This document shows, one piece after another, positions 1-6,194 of a stretch of DNA of 13,246 nt. The stretch covers positions 1-13,246 of the forward strand of contig JARIHJ010000020.1 of assembly GCA_029288335.1 (NCBI GenBank), written 5' to 3'. The DNA comes from Candidatus Saccharimonadota bacterium. Its GTDB lineage: Bacteria > Patescibacteriota > Saccharimonadia > Saccharimonadales > UBA4665. The stretch's first letter is position 1. The number at the start of each line of letters is the position of its first letter. The notes beneath the pieces are model-generated. The model searched no databases. It saw nothing but the letters and a program-made list of their open reading frames with translations, and was not told the origin of the DNA. The position numbers were made by a program, and so were the translations under genes.

Positions 1-2
1 CG

Positions 3-191
3 ATTATCAGGCTCCAATTTGGCGCTAGTTTGCTAGCCGTACCGATTTTCTTGCTGGCGGCTCTTGTCGACATTGTCCTCGCTAACTACTCACTGGCCAA
101 GTACGAATTCGGCCAGGTTCTCTGGAAAGGCCGCGATGCTGCCCGCCCAGTTATGGGCTTAAGTTCGAATGGTCAAATTCCGGACGCTTGA
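3..191 (+). CDS. C-terminal end of a probable family 2 glycosyltransferase (partial)
   Basis: The gene runs in from outside the window; this frame is open from the left edge to TGA at 189-191, giving 62 visible codons. The first half is strongly hydrophobic (LLAVPIFLLAALVDIVLA), reading as a membrane segment, and is followed by FGQVLWKGRDAARPVM. A tryptophan-lysine-glycine-arginine motif after a membrane helix, close to the C-terminus, is common in membrane-associated GT2 glycosyltransferases, so that is the best guess. The catalytic domain is not in the window, so the assignment rests on this motif alone. An overlapping frame stays open to about 258 but has no start and is not preferred. The gene converges with the histidine kinase on the other strand. 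Confidence 0.4.
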   Translation: MIRLQFGASLLAVPIFLLAALVDIVLANYSLAKYEFGQVLWKGRDAARPVMGLSSNGQIPDA

Positions 192-233
192 TTGCCAGCA
201 ATCCGGTTTTGGCCGAGCAGGTTTACGAAGAAA

Positions 234-1394
234 TTACTGAGCCCGCTCCGGCTGCTTAGTTGCGGCTTTGGTCGGTTTTAGATTCGGGAAGTATATCTTG
301 AATGTTGAGCCGTGGTTAAGCTGGCTAGCGACAGTAATATCGGCACCCAGCAGGCGCGCCAGCTTCATCGTGACGTAGAGGCCTAGGCCAGTACCGTTAG
401 TCTTGCGCGTGCGGAAATCCTCACTCCGGAAAAACTTGTCAAAAACTTTCTCTTTGTCTTGCTTCGATAGGCCGATACCGGTGTCACCGACAGCAAATTC
501 AATGCCGCCAGGCCGAGCGCTTGCAGCGATGGTTATGCCGCCTTTTTCGGTGTATTTGAGTGCGTTCGTGATGAAATTCTGCAAAATTTCGCGCACGTAG
601 AGCTCCGATGAGCTTAAATTGCCGATTTTTGGGTCGTGCTTCAGCGCTAATTTGAGACCGCGCTGCTTGGCCTCCGGCAGGTAGTTATCGAGCAGTTCAT
701 CGAGAAATTTAATGACATCGATCGAAGTAACCTCGACCTCCAACTTGCCGCGCTCAGCGCGAGATAGCGTTGATAAGTCGTTAATCATACCAGCTAGAAA
801 CAGGACTTGCTTATGGGCTTCGTCGATGGCTTTATTGACTAGCTCAGCGCGGTTAGCCGACTTGGCGTGGTCGAGCACGAACTGGGCGTTGGAGATATTC
901 CCCTCGGCAATCGCAATCGGTGTTCTGAGCTCGTGAGATACGACGCTGATAAATTCGTCACGCTCTTCTTCCAGTGATTTTTCACGGGTAATGTCGCGCA
1001 GGATAAGGGTATAGCCACTGTCTTCCTTCTGGCCATAGCCGAGTCGGACTGGCGACGCGGCGAGATAGAGGTTAATTTCGCTGCCGTCAGAGTAGGCTAG
1101 CTTAAGGTCACGGCGGATTTCGGCCTTTCTGAGCTTGCGCAGATAGCTCGTGATATCGACCGGCTGATCGTCTTTATCTAACGGCGTTAAATGCTCAACT
1201 AACGGCTCACCGGACAGAGCACCGTTAACGTCCAGAATGTCGAGTGCGGCGGCGTTATATTGGCGAATTTTTAAGCCGCCGTCAACCGCGAGCACGCCAT
1301 CAACCATATTGTTGATTAGCGCCAAAAGTTGCTGGTAAGCGAGTTTTTGCTCAGTGGTATCGCTACCCAAACTGTGATTTTTCCCGAGTTTCAT
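234..1394 (-). CDS. Soluble PAS-domain sensor histidine kinase
   Basis: This is a 386-residue histidine kinase, which autophosphorylates on histidine and passes phosphate to a response regulator. Domain order: a PAS-like sensor (about 20-135, ending in the typical ILRDITREKS linker), the HisKA dimerisation helix with the H-box FISVVSHELRTPI (phospho-accepting His154), then the HATPase domain with N-box (Asn273 and Asn277), G1 DTGIG (304-308), F-box FDKFF, and G2 GTGLGL (334-339). All catalytic boxes are intact. No membrane segment or signal peptide is visible, so it should sense a cytoplasmic signal. No response regulator is encoded nearby, so it is an orphan in this window. The ATG start lies 18 bases after the metallopeptidase stop, with no clear Shine-Dalgarno. 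The family call is certain; the signal is unknown. Confidence 0.93.
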   Translation of the reverse strand: MKLGKNHSLGSDTTEQKLAYQQLLALINNMVDGVLAVDGGLKIRQYNAAALDILDVNGALSGEPLVEHLTPLDKDDQPVDITSYLRKLRKAEIRRDLKLAYSDGSEINLYLAASPVRLGYGQKEDSGYTLILRDITREKSLEEERDEFISVVSHELRTPIAIAEGNISNAQFVLDHAKSANRAELVNKAIDEAHKQVLFLAGMINDLSTLSRAERGKLEVEVTSIDVIKFLDELLDNYLPEAKQRGLKLALKHDPKIGNLSSSELYVREILQNFITNALKYTEKGGITIAASARPGGIEFAVGDTGIGLSKQDKEKVFDKFFRSEDFRTRKTNGTGLGLYVTMKLARLLGADITVASQLNHGSTFKIYFPNLKPTKAATKQPERAQ

Positions 1395-1405
1395 TACTAG
1401 TAGTC

Positions 1406-1411
1406 ATTCTA
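1406..1411 (-). promoter_or_regulatory. Candidate -10 box of the histidine kinase gene
   Basis: Reading the minus strand, TAGAAT ends 11 bases before the ATG at 1394. No Shine-Dalgarno lies between, so a very short-leader transcript is possible. No good -35 is seen, and the gene could equally be read through from the upstream metallopeptidase. Confidence 0.3.
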
Positions 1412-1412
1412 G

Positions 1413-2123
1413 CTAATCCGCTAGCGCTAATCCAGGCTGACTGGCACGGGCACGCTTTTTTAGCTCTTTGACATTTGGCAAGTGCCGCTCCATCGCCGAC
1501 CAAAAACCAGCCTGATGGTGCGGATTTCTAGTGTGGACCAACTCGTGGATGAGTACGTAGTCAATTAGTTCCGGCGGCAGCGTGACCAGAAATTGGTTCA
1601 AAGTGATATTACCGTTTACATCACAGCTGCCCCAGCGGCGGCGCATCGGCTTGATCCTGAGCACCTTATACTTATAACCGAGTTGGTTGGCCAGCTCGGC
1701 GAGTCGTGGGGGTAGGATCCTTCCGGCCTCTAACTTGATGGCTTTATGAGCTCCCCGGGCGGCTGCGGCTTGGACTTTTTCGCTGGTAATCGCGAGCTCT
1801 TTGGGATACATAACTAGAATTCGGCTGTCTTTGATTCTGGCGCTAACGGTTTTGGCATCGGCGCTGGGTCTGAAAGCTAGGGTGTAATTTCCGGCAATAA
1901 TTTGACCTTCTGCTAGCGTTAACGGCGCTGGCGGCTGGTGCTCGGCTATCCAGGCTTGCTTCTGGCGGGCGAATGCCAGACCGGCACGGTAAGGGGCGTG
2001 GGCCGGCAAGCTGACGCGCAAACTACCGCCGCTATCGAAACTCAGTCTGATATTGCGGTTGCCGCGCTTTTTGACGATTTTGATTTCACCGATCTCCGGC
2101 AAGTTGAAAGTTTTTGTAGGCAC
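1413..2123 (-). CDS. YgjP-like (DUF45, SprT-type fold) zinc metallopeptidase
   Basis: A 236-residue protein of the YgjP/DUF45 family of predicted zinc-dependent peptidases. Its C-terminal half has the family block KPMRRRWGSCDVNGNI (about 158-173), then the zinc motif HELVH (193-197), in which both histidines bind zinc and Glu194 is catalytic, followed by HHQAGFW, whose histidine is the likely third ligand. Length matches the family, which is usually 230-250 residues. No signal peptide or membrane segment is visible, so it is cytoplasmic. Substrates of the family are poorly known. The start is GTG at 2123; a perfect TATAAT lies 7 bases upstream, which fits a leaderless message. It is followed at 18 bases by the histidine kinase and may share its transcript. 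Confidence 0.88.
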   Translation of the reverse strand: MPTKTFNLPEIGEIKIVKKRGNRNIRLSFDSGGSLRVSLPAHAPYRAGLAFARQKQAWIAEHQPPAPLTLAEGQIIAGNYTLAFRPSADAKTVSARIKDSRILVMYPKELAITSEKVQAAAARGAHKAIKLEAGRILPPRLAELANQLGYKYKVLRIKPMRRRWGSCDVNGNITLNQFLVTLPPELIDYVLIHELVHTRNPHHQAGFWSAMERHLPNVKELKKRARASQPGLALAD

Positions 2124-2193
2124 AAATTTTATTATATAGCTTCGCTCTGGGGAATCTTCGTCTCTTAGCGTAAGGATTCCTCGGGCTCGTCAT
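2086..2193 (-). CDS. Possible 35-residue basic leader peptide overlapping the metallopeptidase start
   Basis: On the minus strand an ATG at 2193 follows a textbook GGGAG (2203-2199) at 5 bases, and TATAAT lies a little further upstream (2219-2214). It encodes 35 residues rich in Arg and Lys, beginning MTSPRNPYAKRRRF and ending LAGDR. It overlaps the 5' end of the metallopeptidase gene out of frame. The good ribosome binding site is the only support; no homology is recognised and it may be spurious. Confidence 0.25.
   Translation of the reverse strand: MTSPRNPYAKRRRFPRAKLYNKICAYKNFQLAGDR
2131..2136 (-). promoter_or_regulatory. -10 box of the metallopeptidase gene
   Basis: A perfect TATAAT on the minus strand ends 7 bases before the GTG start at 2123, so transcription should begin at or within a base or two of the start codon. 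No Shine-Dalgarno fits in the gap. No convincing -35 is seen. Confidence 0.5.
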
Positions 2194-2224
2194 ATAATCT
2201 CCCTGATCGGTCGATTATAAGTGA

Positions 2225-2887
2225 CTAGCGAATGGTGATGTTGCGGCGGGAGAGATCAACACGGCCGGCCGCGGGGTTCGGCACGAGGTTAATCAGACCT
2301 GGCTTGATGATCTTTTTGTCGGCTTCACTGGCATCGACTAGTCCTAGCTCGCGCAGGCGCTTCACAATAGCCGAGAGTTGAGTTTTGAAATTGTGCTTGC
2401 CGGAGACGACCACGTAGCCTTCGGTGCCATTCGGATTTTGCATACTGGCTAGGACCTTGTCAAAGCTGGTACGATCGAGGTTTTGCGAATATTTGTCGTC
2501 AGCCCGGCGGCGGTCGCGGGCGACGATCCTGGCAAAAGCGCTCTCGATGTCAATTTGCGTCCAAACCAGCAGGCTGGCGGCATGGTTTTTCTGGGCTAGG
2601 TTGCGCAGGTTACGACGTTCGGCTAGCTTCAAACAGTCGCTGTCGTAAATTACACTTACGCCGGCTTGCAGATATTCGGCGGTCATATAGTCCATCATCC
2701 CTTGAACGATAGCGGTTTCCTTGGCGTCGAACTTCGGATTCTCGAATAATTCAGCACGAATGCGGTCGCCGTGGACGTGCGCGGCTCTGATGTGCTCAGT
2801 CATCTGTCGAGCAACAAAGCTTTTGCCGGCACCAGGGTAGCCGTACAGCAGAATCAAAACTGGTTTGGTTAATTCCAATTTCGCCAT
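2225..2887 (-). CDS. P-loop kinase-like ATP-binding protein (AAA_33 / zeta-toxin-like fold)
   Basis: A 220-residue P-loop NTPase. The Walker A motif GYPGAGKS occupies residues 16-23, straight after a hydrophobic strand (VLILLY). A second strand ends IYDSDCLKLAERRNL (about residues 78-93), the usual place of the catalytic aspartate and following arginine in AAA_33 kinases, a group that includes polynucleotide-kinase-like and zeta-type proteins. An arginine-rich segment near RIVARDRRR may form the lid. The last 50 residues, rich in Lys, Pro and Asn, fall outside the kinase fold. The substrate cannot be read from sequence and no antitoxin partner is adjacent, so a small-molecule or nucleic-acid kinase is as likely as a toxin. 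The ATG is preceded by a promoter rather than a Shine-Dalgarno. Confidence 0.75.
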   Translation of the reverse strand: MAKLELTKPVLILLYGYPGAGKSFVARQMTEHIRAAHVHGDRIRAELFENPKFDAKETAIVQGMMDYMTAEYLQAGVSVIYDSDCLKLAERRNLRNLAQKNHAASLLVWTQIDIESAFARIVARDRRRADDKYSQNLDRTSFDKVLASMQNPNGTEGYVVVSGKHNFKTQLSAIVKRLRELGLVDASEADKKIIKPGLINLVPNPAAGRVDLSRRNITIR

Positions 2888-2894
2888 CAGGGCT

Positions 2895-2923
2895 ATTTTA
2901 TAAAAATTACTGCCAACTGTAAA
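2895..2923 (-). promoter_or_regulatory. Promoter of the P-loop kinase gene, leaderless type
   Basis: On the minus strand TTTACA (2923-2918) is separated by exactly 17 bases from TAAAAT (2900-2895); each hexamer matches consensus in five of six positions. The ATG begins 7 bases after the -10 box, so the transcript would start at or next to the start codon. It points away from tRNA-Trp. Confidence 0.6.
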
Positions 2924-2960
2924 TTGCTAGAGCTTTGGCTGGCAGCTAGAGTCGCCAAGA

Positions 2961-2969
2961 TGTTACAAT
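2961..2969 (+). promoter_or_regulatory. Extended -10 promoter of tRNA-Trp
   Basis: TGT followed by TACAAT is an extended -10 element ending 15 bases before the mature tRNA 5' end. No clear -35 is present at 17 bases. It is back-to-back with the promoter of the P-loop kinase gene. Confidence 0.5.
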
Positions 2970-2984
2970 AATCATCGCTAGCAG

Positions 2985-3059
2985 AGGGGCATAGTACAAC
3001 GGTTAGTATAAAGGTCTCCAAAACCTTAGATCGTGGTTCGATTCCACGTGCCCCTGCCA
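2985..3059 (+). tRNA. tRNA-Trp (anticodon CCA), CCA end encoded
   Basis: A complete cloverleaf is visible. The acceptor arm AGGGGCA pairs with TGCCCCT over 7 bp. The D-stem is GTAC/GTAT with GG in the loop. The anticodon stem AAGGT/ACCTT closes the loop CTCCAAA, placing anticodon CCA at 3018-3020. The variable loop has 4 bases, and the T-arm is CGTGG/CCACG with loop TTCGATT. The discriminator is G (3056) and the CCA tail is encoded at 3057-3059. It reads the UGG tryptophan codon. No CTA or TCA tryptophan/suppressor tRNA is seen, consistent with normal UGA stops here. Confidence 0.97.
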
Positions 3060-3213
3060 GAACGGCTAAAAAACGAAGGTCGGAGGTGAGGACTACCAGG
3101 CGGCAGTCCGCAAGGAAATCTTCCGATGGCAACTTGTTGCCAATCGCGAAGTTTCGGGGTCGCGGGACACGACCGATCCCTGTCTTCCCTGCCAAAAAGC
3201 CCATTTTATGATA
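3060..3213 (+). other. Gene-free stretch after tRNA-Trp, rich in potential RNA stems
   Basis: No credible gene lies here; the open frames on the other strand run through the tRNA or into the next gene and are shadows. Several perfect pairings follow one another: TCGGA (3080-3084) with TCCGA (3122-3126), enclosing GGACT (3090-3094) with AGTCC (3105-3109); TGGCAAC (3127-3133) with GTTGCCA (3136-3142), whose tip must open to form a loop; and GGTCG (3158-3162) with CGACC (3170-3174). It could be an RNA cotranscribed with the tRNA, a mobile-element scar at a tRNA 3' end, or chance pairing in GC-rich spacer. No known RNA family is recognised. Confidence 0.35.
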
Positions 3214-3242
3214 TTGTAATTTATAAACACATATTTTATAAT
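3214..3242 (+). promoter_or_regulatory. Promoter of the C39-like gene, leaderless type
   Basis: TTGTAA (3214-3219), a 17-base spacer and a perfect TATAAT (3237-3242) end 8 bases before the ATG at 3251. The gap holds no Shine-Dalgarno, so transcription and translation probably start almost together. Confidence 0.6.
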
Positions 3243-3250
3243 AATAGCAA

Positions 3251-4663
3251 ATGACTGTGGCACGGGAGAGCGTTCCCCTTTTTGATGAAACTGAGTTGCT
3301 TTACGTAGTAGGGCAAGCAGCGCCGGATGTATTAGGTAGGTCGGTACTTGAGGAAACCAGTGAAGATGCGGTAGGCAAAGCGTCACCTGTTTATTTGAGC
3401 GTGGATCACTTCCAGGACTACTGCTGGAGTTTAACTACCCATCCGGGCCTGCGGAAAGAAGCACGTGCAGCCGGTCAAGTGTACTGGAGCCTTTGGTCGG
3501 GGGCCGAGGCACAAAACAGAATCAATGACCTAGAAGGACGCAACCTTATACCTGACCAAATGGACTATGCGCATTCTGAAGCGTGGCAGCTGAGCGGCTT
3601 GCGGATGAGTCTGGATCGCCGCTACTTGGACGTCCGTAGTCTGGTTGATAGCGTTGAAAACGGTAGTATTCAGACCATTATCGGCGATGACGCAGCGCAC
3701 ACAACTGCTCTAGTCCATTTTTTGGAGGAGTATGGAATTACAGCAAAGCCGAACAGCAAAGAGCTGGAATATGACCCAGCACTGCTGCCCAACTACCTAG
3801 CACTGGTTGAAGACAGATCACATCAGGATTTTTTCGCTGAAGTCTTCACCGAAGCCAAGAACCAGCCATATCGTGGCAAGGACATAGTCGGGCCGCTCAA
3901 AGACCGATTTAATGAACACATTGCCGTGATTAAGCAGCAGTTAGCTGCCATCGATCCTGACTTACCCCTGGAGGTGCTCCATGCGGAGTACTACCAGAGT
4001 CGTGACGTCCACCAACTGGTTGCGTCATTCGATTTTCATGTACGGAATCGCATCGAGATGCTTGGCAGATACTTGCCCGTACGACACCGCCTGCTTGCCA
4101 TTGACCTCTGGCCCGCCCAGCGTGATCACGTTATTGAGGCGGGCGTACTCGATAGGCCGCGATACATACAGCAAAAGGATCCAACGCGCTGCGCAAACAC
4201 TGCCTTCCGGATGATATTTCAGGGGGTTACCGGCGAGTCTGTTAGCGAATTAGCTGTGGACCCACCGAGCCCGTATAGATTTCTTGATGAGTATCGCCAT
4301 GACAAAGAATACTTAAGCGTCTTTCACAGCCAGCGTTTCAAGGAACAATATGGCGTGGGCGTACAGACGATTTGCTTTTCTGGTATGACACTCGAAACCA
4401 TCGCGAAGCTCGCTAGAAAGGTCAAGGCGGCCGATAATACGCGTAAAGTATTTGTCGCCACGGCGCTAGAGACGGAAACGGCGAAGGACAAGCGGATTCA
4501 GCATCGAACAGTCCTATTAGGTGCCGAGGAAGACGAAGTGATTCTGCACGATCCAGCGCCTGGGGTGGGCGAGGCAGAACGCCGCCTGACTAAGCGAGAA
4601 TTTTGCAAACGATGGGCTGCGACGCAGAACAGCGGCTATATGGTCATCGCGGCTCCGAAGTAG
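3251..4663 (+). CDS. Large protein with C-terminal C39-like cysteine peptidase domain
   Basis: A 470-residue protein. Residues 1 to about 300 are mostly helical-looking, hydrophilic and unrecognised. The C-terminal 170 residues have the layout of a C39-like papain-fold peptidase: Gln307/308 and Cys314 in YIQQKDPTRCANTAFRM, His418 in QHRTVLLG, and Asp434 in ILHDPAPG, followed by an EF-x(3)-W segment (450-455) typical of the domain's last strands. In the usual motif Cys is followed by Gly-Pro; here it is Ala-Asn. No signal peptide or membrane segment is visible and no ABC exporter adjoins, so this is not a classic bacteriocin-processing transporter; it appears cytoplasmic or exported by an unknown route. 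Processing of a peptide substrate is inference. It stands alone between tRNA-Trp and secE, with its own promoter and terminator. Confidence 0.7.
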   Translation: MTVARESVPLFDETELLYVVGQAAPDVLGRSVLEETSEDAVGKASPVYLSVDHFQDYCWSLTTHPGLRKEARAAGQVYWSLWSGAEAQNRINDLEGRNLIPDQMDYAHSEAWQLSGLRMSLDRRYLDVRSLVDSVENGSIQTIIGDDAAHTTALVHFLEEYGITAKPNSKELEYDPALLPNYLALVEDRSHQDFFAEVFTEAKNQPYRGKDIVGPLKDRFNEHIAVIKQQLAAIDPDLPLEVLHAEYYQSRDVHQLVASFDFHVRNRIEMLGRYLPVRHRLLAIDLWPAQRDHVIEAGVLDRPRYIQQKDPTRCANTAFRMIFQGVTGESVSELAVDPPSPYRFLDEYRHDKEYLSVFHSQRFKEQYGVGVQTICFSGMTLETIAKLARKVKAADNTRKVFVATALETETAKDKRIQHRTVLLGAEEDEVILHDPAPGVGEAERRLTKREFCKRWAATQNSGYMVIAAPK

Positions 4664-4669
4664 AAATAG

Positions 4670-4699
4670 TTGACTAGACCAGATTTTTCCGTTAGTATT
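4670..4699 (+). promoter_or_regulatory. Candidate promoter for the secE-nusG transcript
   Basis: TTGACT (4670-4675), an 18-base spacer and TAGTAT (4694-4699) make a reasonable promoter. Transcripts would start near 4706, so the hairpin at 4715-4737 would form at their 5' end. No better promoter is seen between the hairpin and secE. Confidence 0.35.
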
Positions 4700-4714
4700 G
4701 ACTTTGTGCAGAAG

Positions 4715-4737
4715 AACCTACTCTTAGTAGGTTTTTT
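4715..4737 (+). terminator. Intrinsic terminator after the C39-like gene
   Basis: AACCTACT (4715-4722) pairs perfectly with AGTAGGTT (4726-4733) around the 3-base loop CTT, and the 3' arm runs straight into a T tract to 4737. It lies 52 bases after the stop codon of the C39-like gene and 20 bases before secE, separating the two units. Because a candidate promoter lies just upstream, it may also act as an attenuator of secE. Confidence 0.75.
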
Positions 4738-4756
4738 GATTTTATAGGGGAAGAAA

Positions 4757-5023
4757 TTGCCAAAACGCAAGGAAAAGCAGGCGGCCGAAGCAAAGCCAAA
4801 ACGGCGACCGGTCAGGAATGGGCTGAAAAAGATCGGACATTACACCATTCCACCGTATTTTCGCAATAGTTATCGCGAGCTCAAGCTAGTGACCTGGCCG
4901 GGCTGGAAGCTCAGCCGACAGTTGACAGTGGCGGTTATCATTTTCGCTGTCGTTTTCGCCGTCCTCATCGGGCTAGTTGACTGGGGGTTGGATCACGCAT
5001 TTAAGACATTATTCTTAAAGTAA
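4757..5023 (+). CDS. secE: Preprotein translocase subunit SecE
   Basis: An 88-residue SecE, the small clamp subunit that stabilises SecY in the protein-export channel of the inner membrane. The N-terminus is highly basic (PKRKEKQAAEAKPKRR), followed by the SecE signature region with amphipathic helix (FRNSYRELKLVTWPGWKLS, about 35-53) and a single membrane helix (about 56-76). One transmembrane segment is the usual short bacterial form. The start is TTG, chosen because AGGGGAAG (4746-4753) sits at proper spacing upstream and no ATG or GTG fits. nusG follows after 15 bases, the canonical order, so the two are probably cotranscribed. Confidence 0.95.
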   Translation: MPKRKEKQAAEAKPKRRPVRNGLKKIGHYTIPPYFRNSYRELKLVTWPGWKLSRQLTVAVIIFAVVFAVLIGLVDWGLDHAFKTLFLK

Positions 5024-5038
5024 AGGGAGAATTTATAA

Positions 5039-5584
5039 GTGGCAACAAAACGTTACGACACCAGCAAGCAGTGGTACGCTATCCATACTTACAGCGGCTA
5101 TGAGGAGAAAGTCGCTGAGTCGATCCGCCAGCGCGCCGACACGCTCGATATGAAGGACAAAATTTTCCAGGTACTCGTACCGAAGGAAAAGATGATCGAA
5201 ATCAAAAACGGCAAGCGCCGCGTCGTCGAGAATAAGATCTTCCAGGGCTACGTGCTCGTTCAAGTCAAATTGTCCGAGGACACTTGGTTCAACATCCGCA
5301 ATACGCCTGGCGTGACCGGCTTTGTCGGTAGCGGCACCGAGCCTACGCCGGTTGATCCTGACGAAATCGCCAAGATCGAGAAGCGGATGGGCAAGGAAGA
5401 ACCGAAGCACAAGATGAACTTCACCGAAGGCGAAGTCGTCGCCATCACCGACGGGCCGTTCAAGGGCTTCGATGGTAGCATCAGTGAAATTGACGCCGCT
5501 AAGGGCAAACTCAAAGTACTAGTCAATATGTTTGGCCGCGAAACCCCAGTAGAACTCGACTCGCTCCAGGTCAAACGAGTGTAA
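5039..5584 (+). CDS. nusG: Transcription termination/antitermination factor NusG
   Basis: A 181-residue NusG, which binds RNA polymerase across the cleft and links it to Rho or the ribosome. The N-terminal NGN domain begins KQWYAIHTYSGYEEKV (10-25) and includes FQGYVLV (68-74) and the conserved NTPGVTGFVG segment (88-97). The C-terminal KOW domain (about 128-181) starts FTEGEVVAITDGPFKGFDG and ends DSLQVKRV. Length and domain order are normal. The start is GTG at 5039, preceded by GGGAG at 5025-5029. It follows secE at 15 bases. No clear terminator is seen after it. Confidence 0.97.
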   Translation: MATKRYDTSKQWYAIHTYSGYEEKVAESIRQRADTLDMKDKIFQVLVPKEKMIEIKNGKRRVVENKIFQGYVLVQVKLSEDTWFNIRNTPGVTGFVGSGTEPTPVDPDEIAKIEKRMGKEEPKHKMNFTEGEVVAITDGPFKGFDGSISEIDAAKGKLKVLVNMFGRETPVELDSLQVKRV

Positions 5585-5736
5585 GCGATGGCCGAGTCGC
5601 TGCACATTGAGCTAGCTCCGCCAGGGGTGTGTGCTGTTGACTTTGTGGATACGCTCGACATCAAAAACTCACCAATTCACTGCAACCGGCGGGTATTTTT
5701 CTCCGCGTGCCCAGTTATAGCGATTCGTGACAATGA

Positions 5737-5745
5737 TGGTATAAT
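5737..5745 (+). promoter_or_regulatory. Extended -10 promoter upstream of the small membrane protein gene
   Basis: TGG followed by a perfect TATAAT (5740-5745) is an extended -10 element within the 225-base gap between nusG and the next gene. Transcripts would start near 5752, leaving a leader of about 58 bases that ends in AGGA at 5799-5802. No good -35 is seen. Confidence 0.5.
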
Positions 5746-5809
5746 AAGCTACGGCCAGGGTAATCAGACTGAATGCCCAGTCCACATACCCGAAGGCTAG
5801 GAATAATCA

Positions 5810-6139
5810 ATGTTCGAAATGAATGAATCTAGCGATGATAGCAGCTCAGAAAACTATAAAAGTTCATGCGACTTAAGCGCAAACGCCGCTGAGGGGTGCA
5901 GAGAACTAAAGAGAGTTTCTGCCCGTGCTCTTGGTCTGGATATTGTGTTTGGTGGTTTGTTAGAAGGAGTTAGCCTTGCGGGCGAGCACCATTTAGATCC
6001 GGTGCCAATCGCTATTGGAGTTGGCGCAGGTGCGTTATATTTGACCTTTGCTACTGGTCAGCGCATTTGTGAACGAATATCGGCAAGATCTACCGTCAAG
6101 GCGTTCGAACAGGAACAGCAAAACGGCCCGGCCCTCTAG
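5810..6139 (+). CDS. Unrecognised small membrane protein
   Basis: A 109-residue protein of no family I recognise. The first 35 residues are acidic and Ser/Asn-rich (NESSDDSSSENYKSS). Two moderately hydrophobic segments follow, about 40-57 and 64-82 (PVPIAIGVGAGALYLTFATG), separated by a short His/Asp loop, then a basic and polar tail. Two membrane passes are likely. The ATG is preceded by AGGA at good spacing and an upstream promoter, which supports a real gene. It lies between nusG and rplK, where no gene is normally found. Confidence 0.55.
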   Translation: MFEMNESSDDSSSENYKSSCDLSANAAEGCRELKRVSARALGLDIVFGGLLEGVSLAGEHHLDPVPIAIGVGAGALYLTFATGQRICERISARSTVKAFEQEQQNGPAL

Positions 6140-6156
6140 AGTAATACCGCTATTGC

Positions 6157-6185
6157 TTGACCGAACAGAAGCCAAAACGTATAAA
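6157..6185 (+). promoter_or_regulatory. Promoter of the 83-residue protein gene, leaderless type
   Basis: TTGACC (6157-6162), 17 bases and TATAAA (6180-6185), each hexamer five of six to consensus. The ATG at 6195 comes 9 bases later with only an A-rich gap and no Shine-Dalgarno, so the transcript should begin within a few bases of the start codon. Confidence 0.6.
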
Positions 6186-6194
6186 GAAACACGT

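Noticed and set aside
3080..3130. Resemblance to the conserved tip of bacterial SRP RNA (ACCAGG, CAG, TCCGCAAGGA)
   Set aside because: The 3' side of the symmetric loop (AGCAG) is missing and the flanking helix does not fit, so it is not called SRP RNA.
2893..3204. A 103-codon minus frame
   Set aside because: It reads straight through tRNA-Trp and gives the typical false protein seen opposite tRNA genes.
3093..3386. A 97-codon minus frame over the start of the C39-like gene
   Set aside because: It overlaps the well-supported gene and its promoter and has no good start signal.
5588..5800. A 70-codon + frame starting 4 bases after nusG
   Set aside because: It has no ribosome binding site, reads as unstructured mixed sequence, and contains the extended -10 promoter of the next gene; more likely a promoter-bearing spacer.
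6048..6194. An earlier ATG for the 83-residue gene
   Set aside because: It overlaps the preceding gene by 92 bases and covers the promoter at 6157-6185; ATG 6195 fits the promoter.
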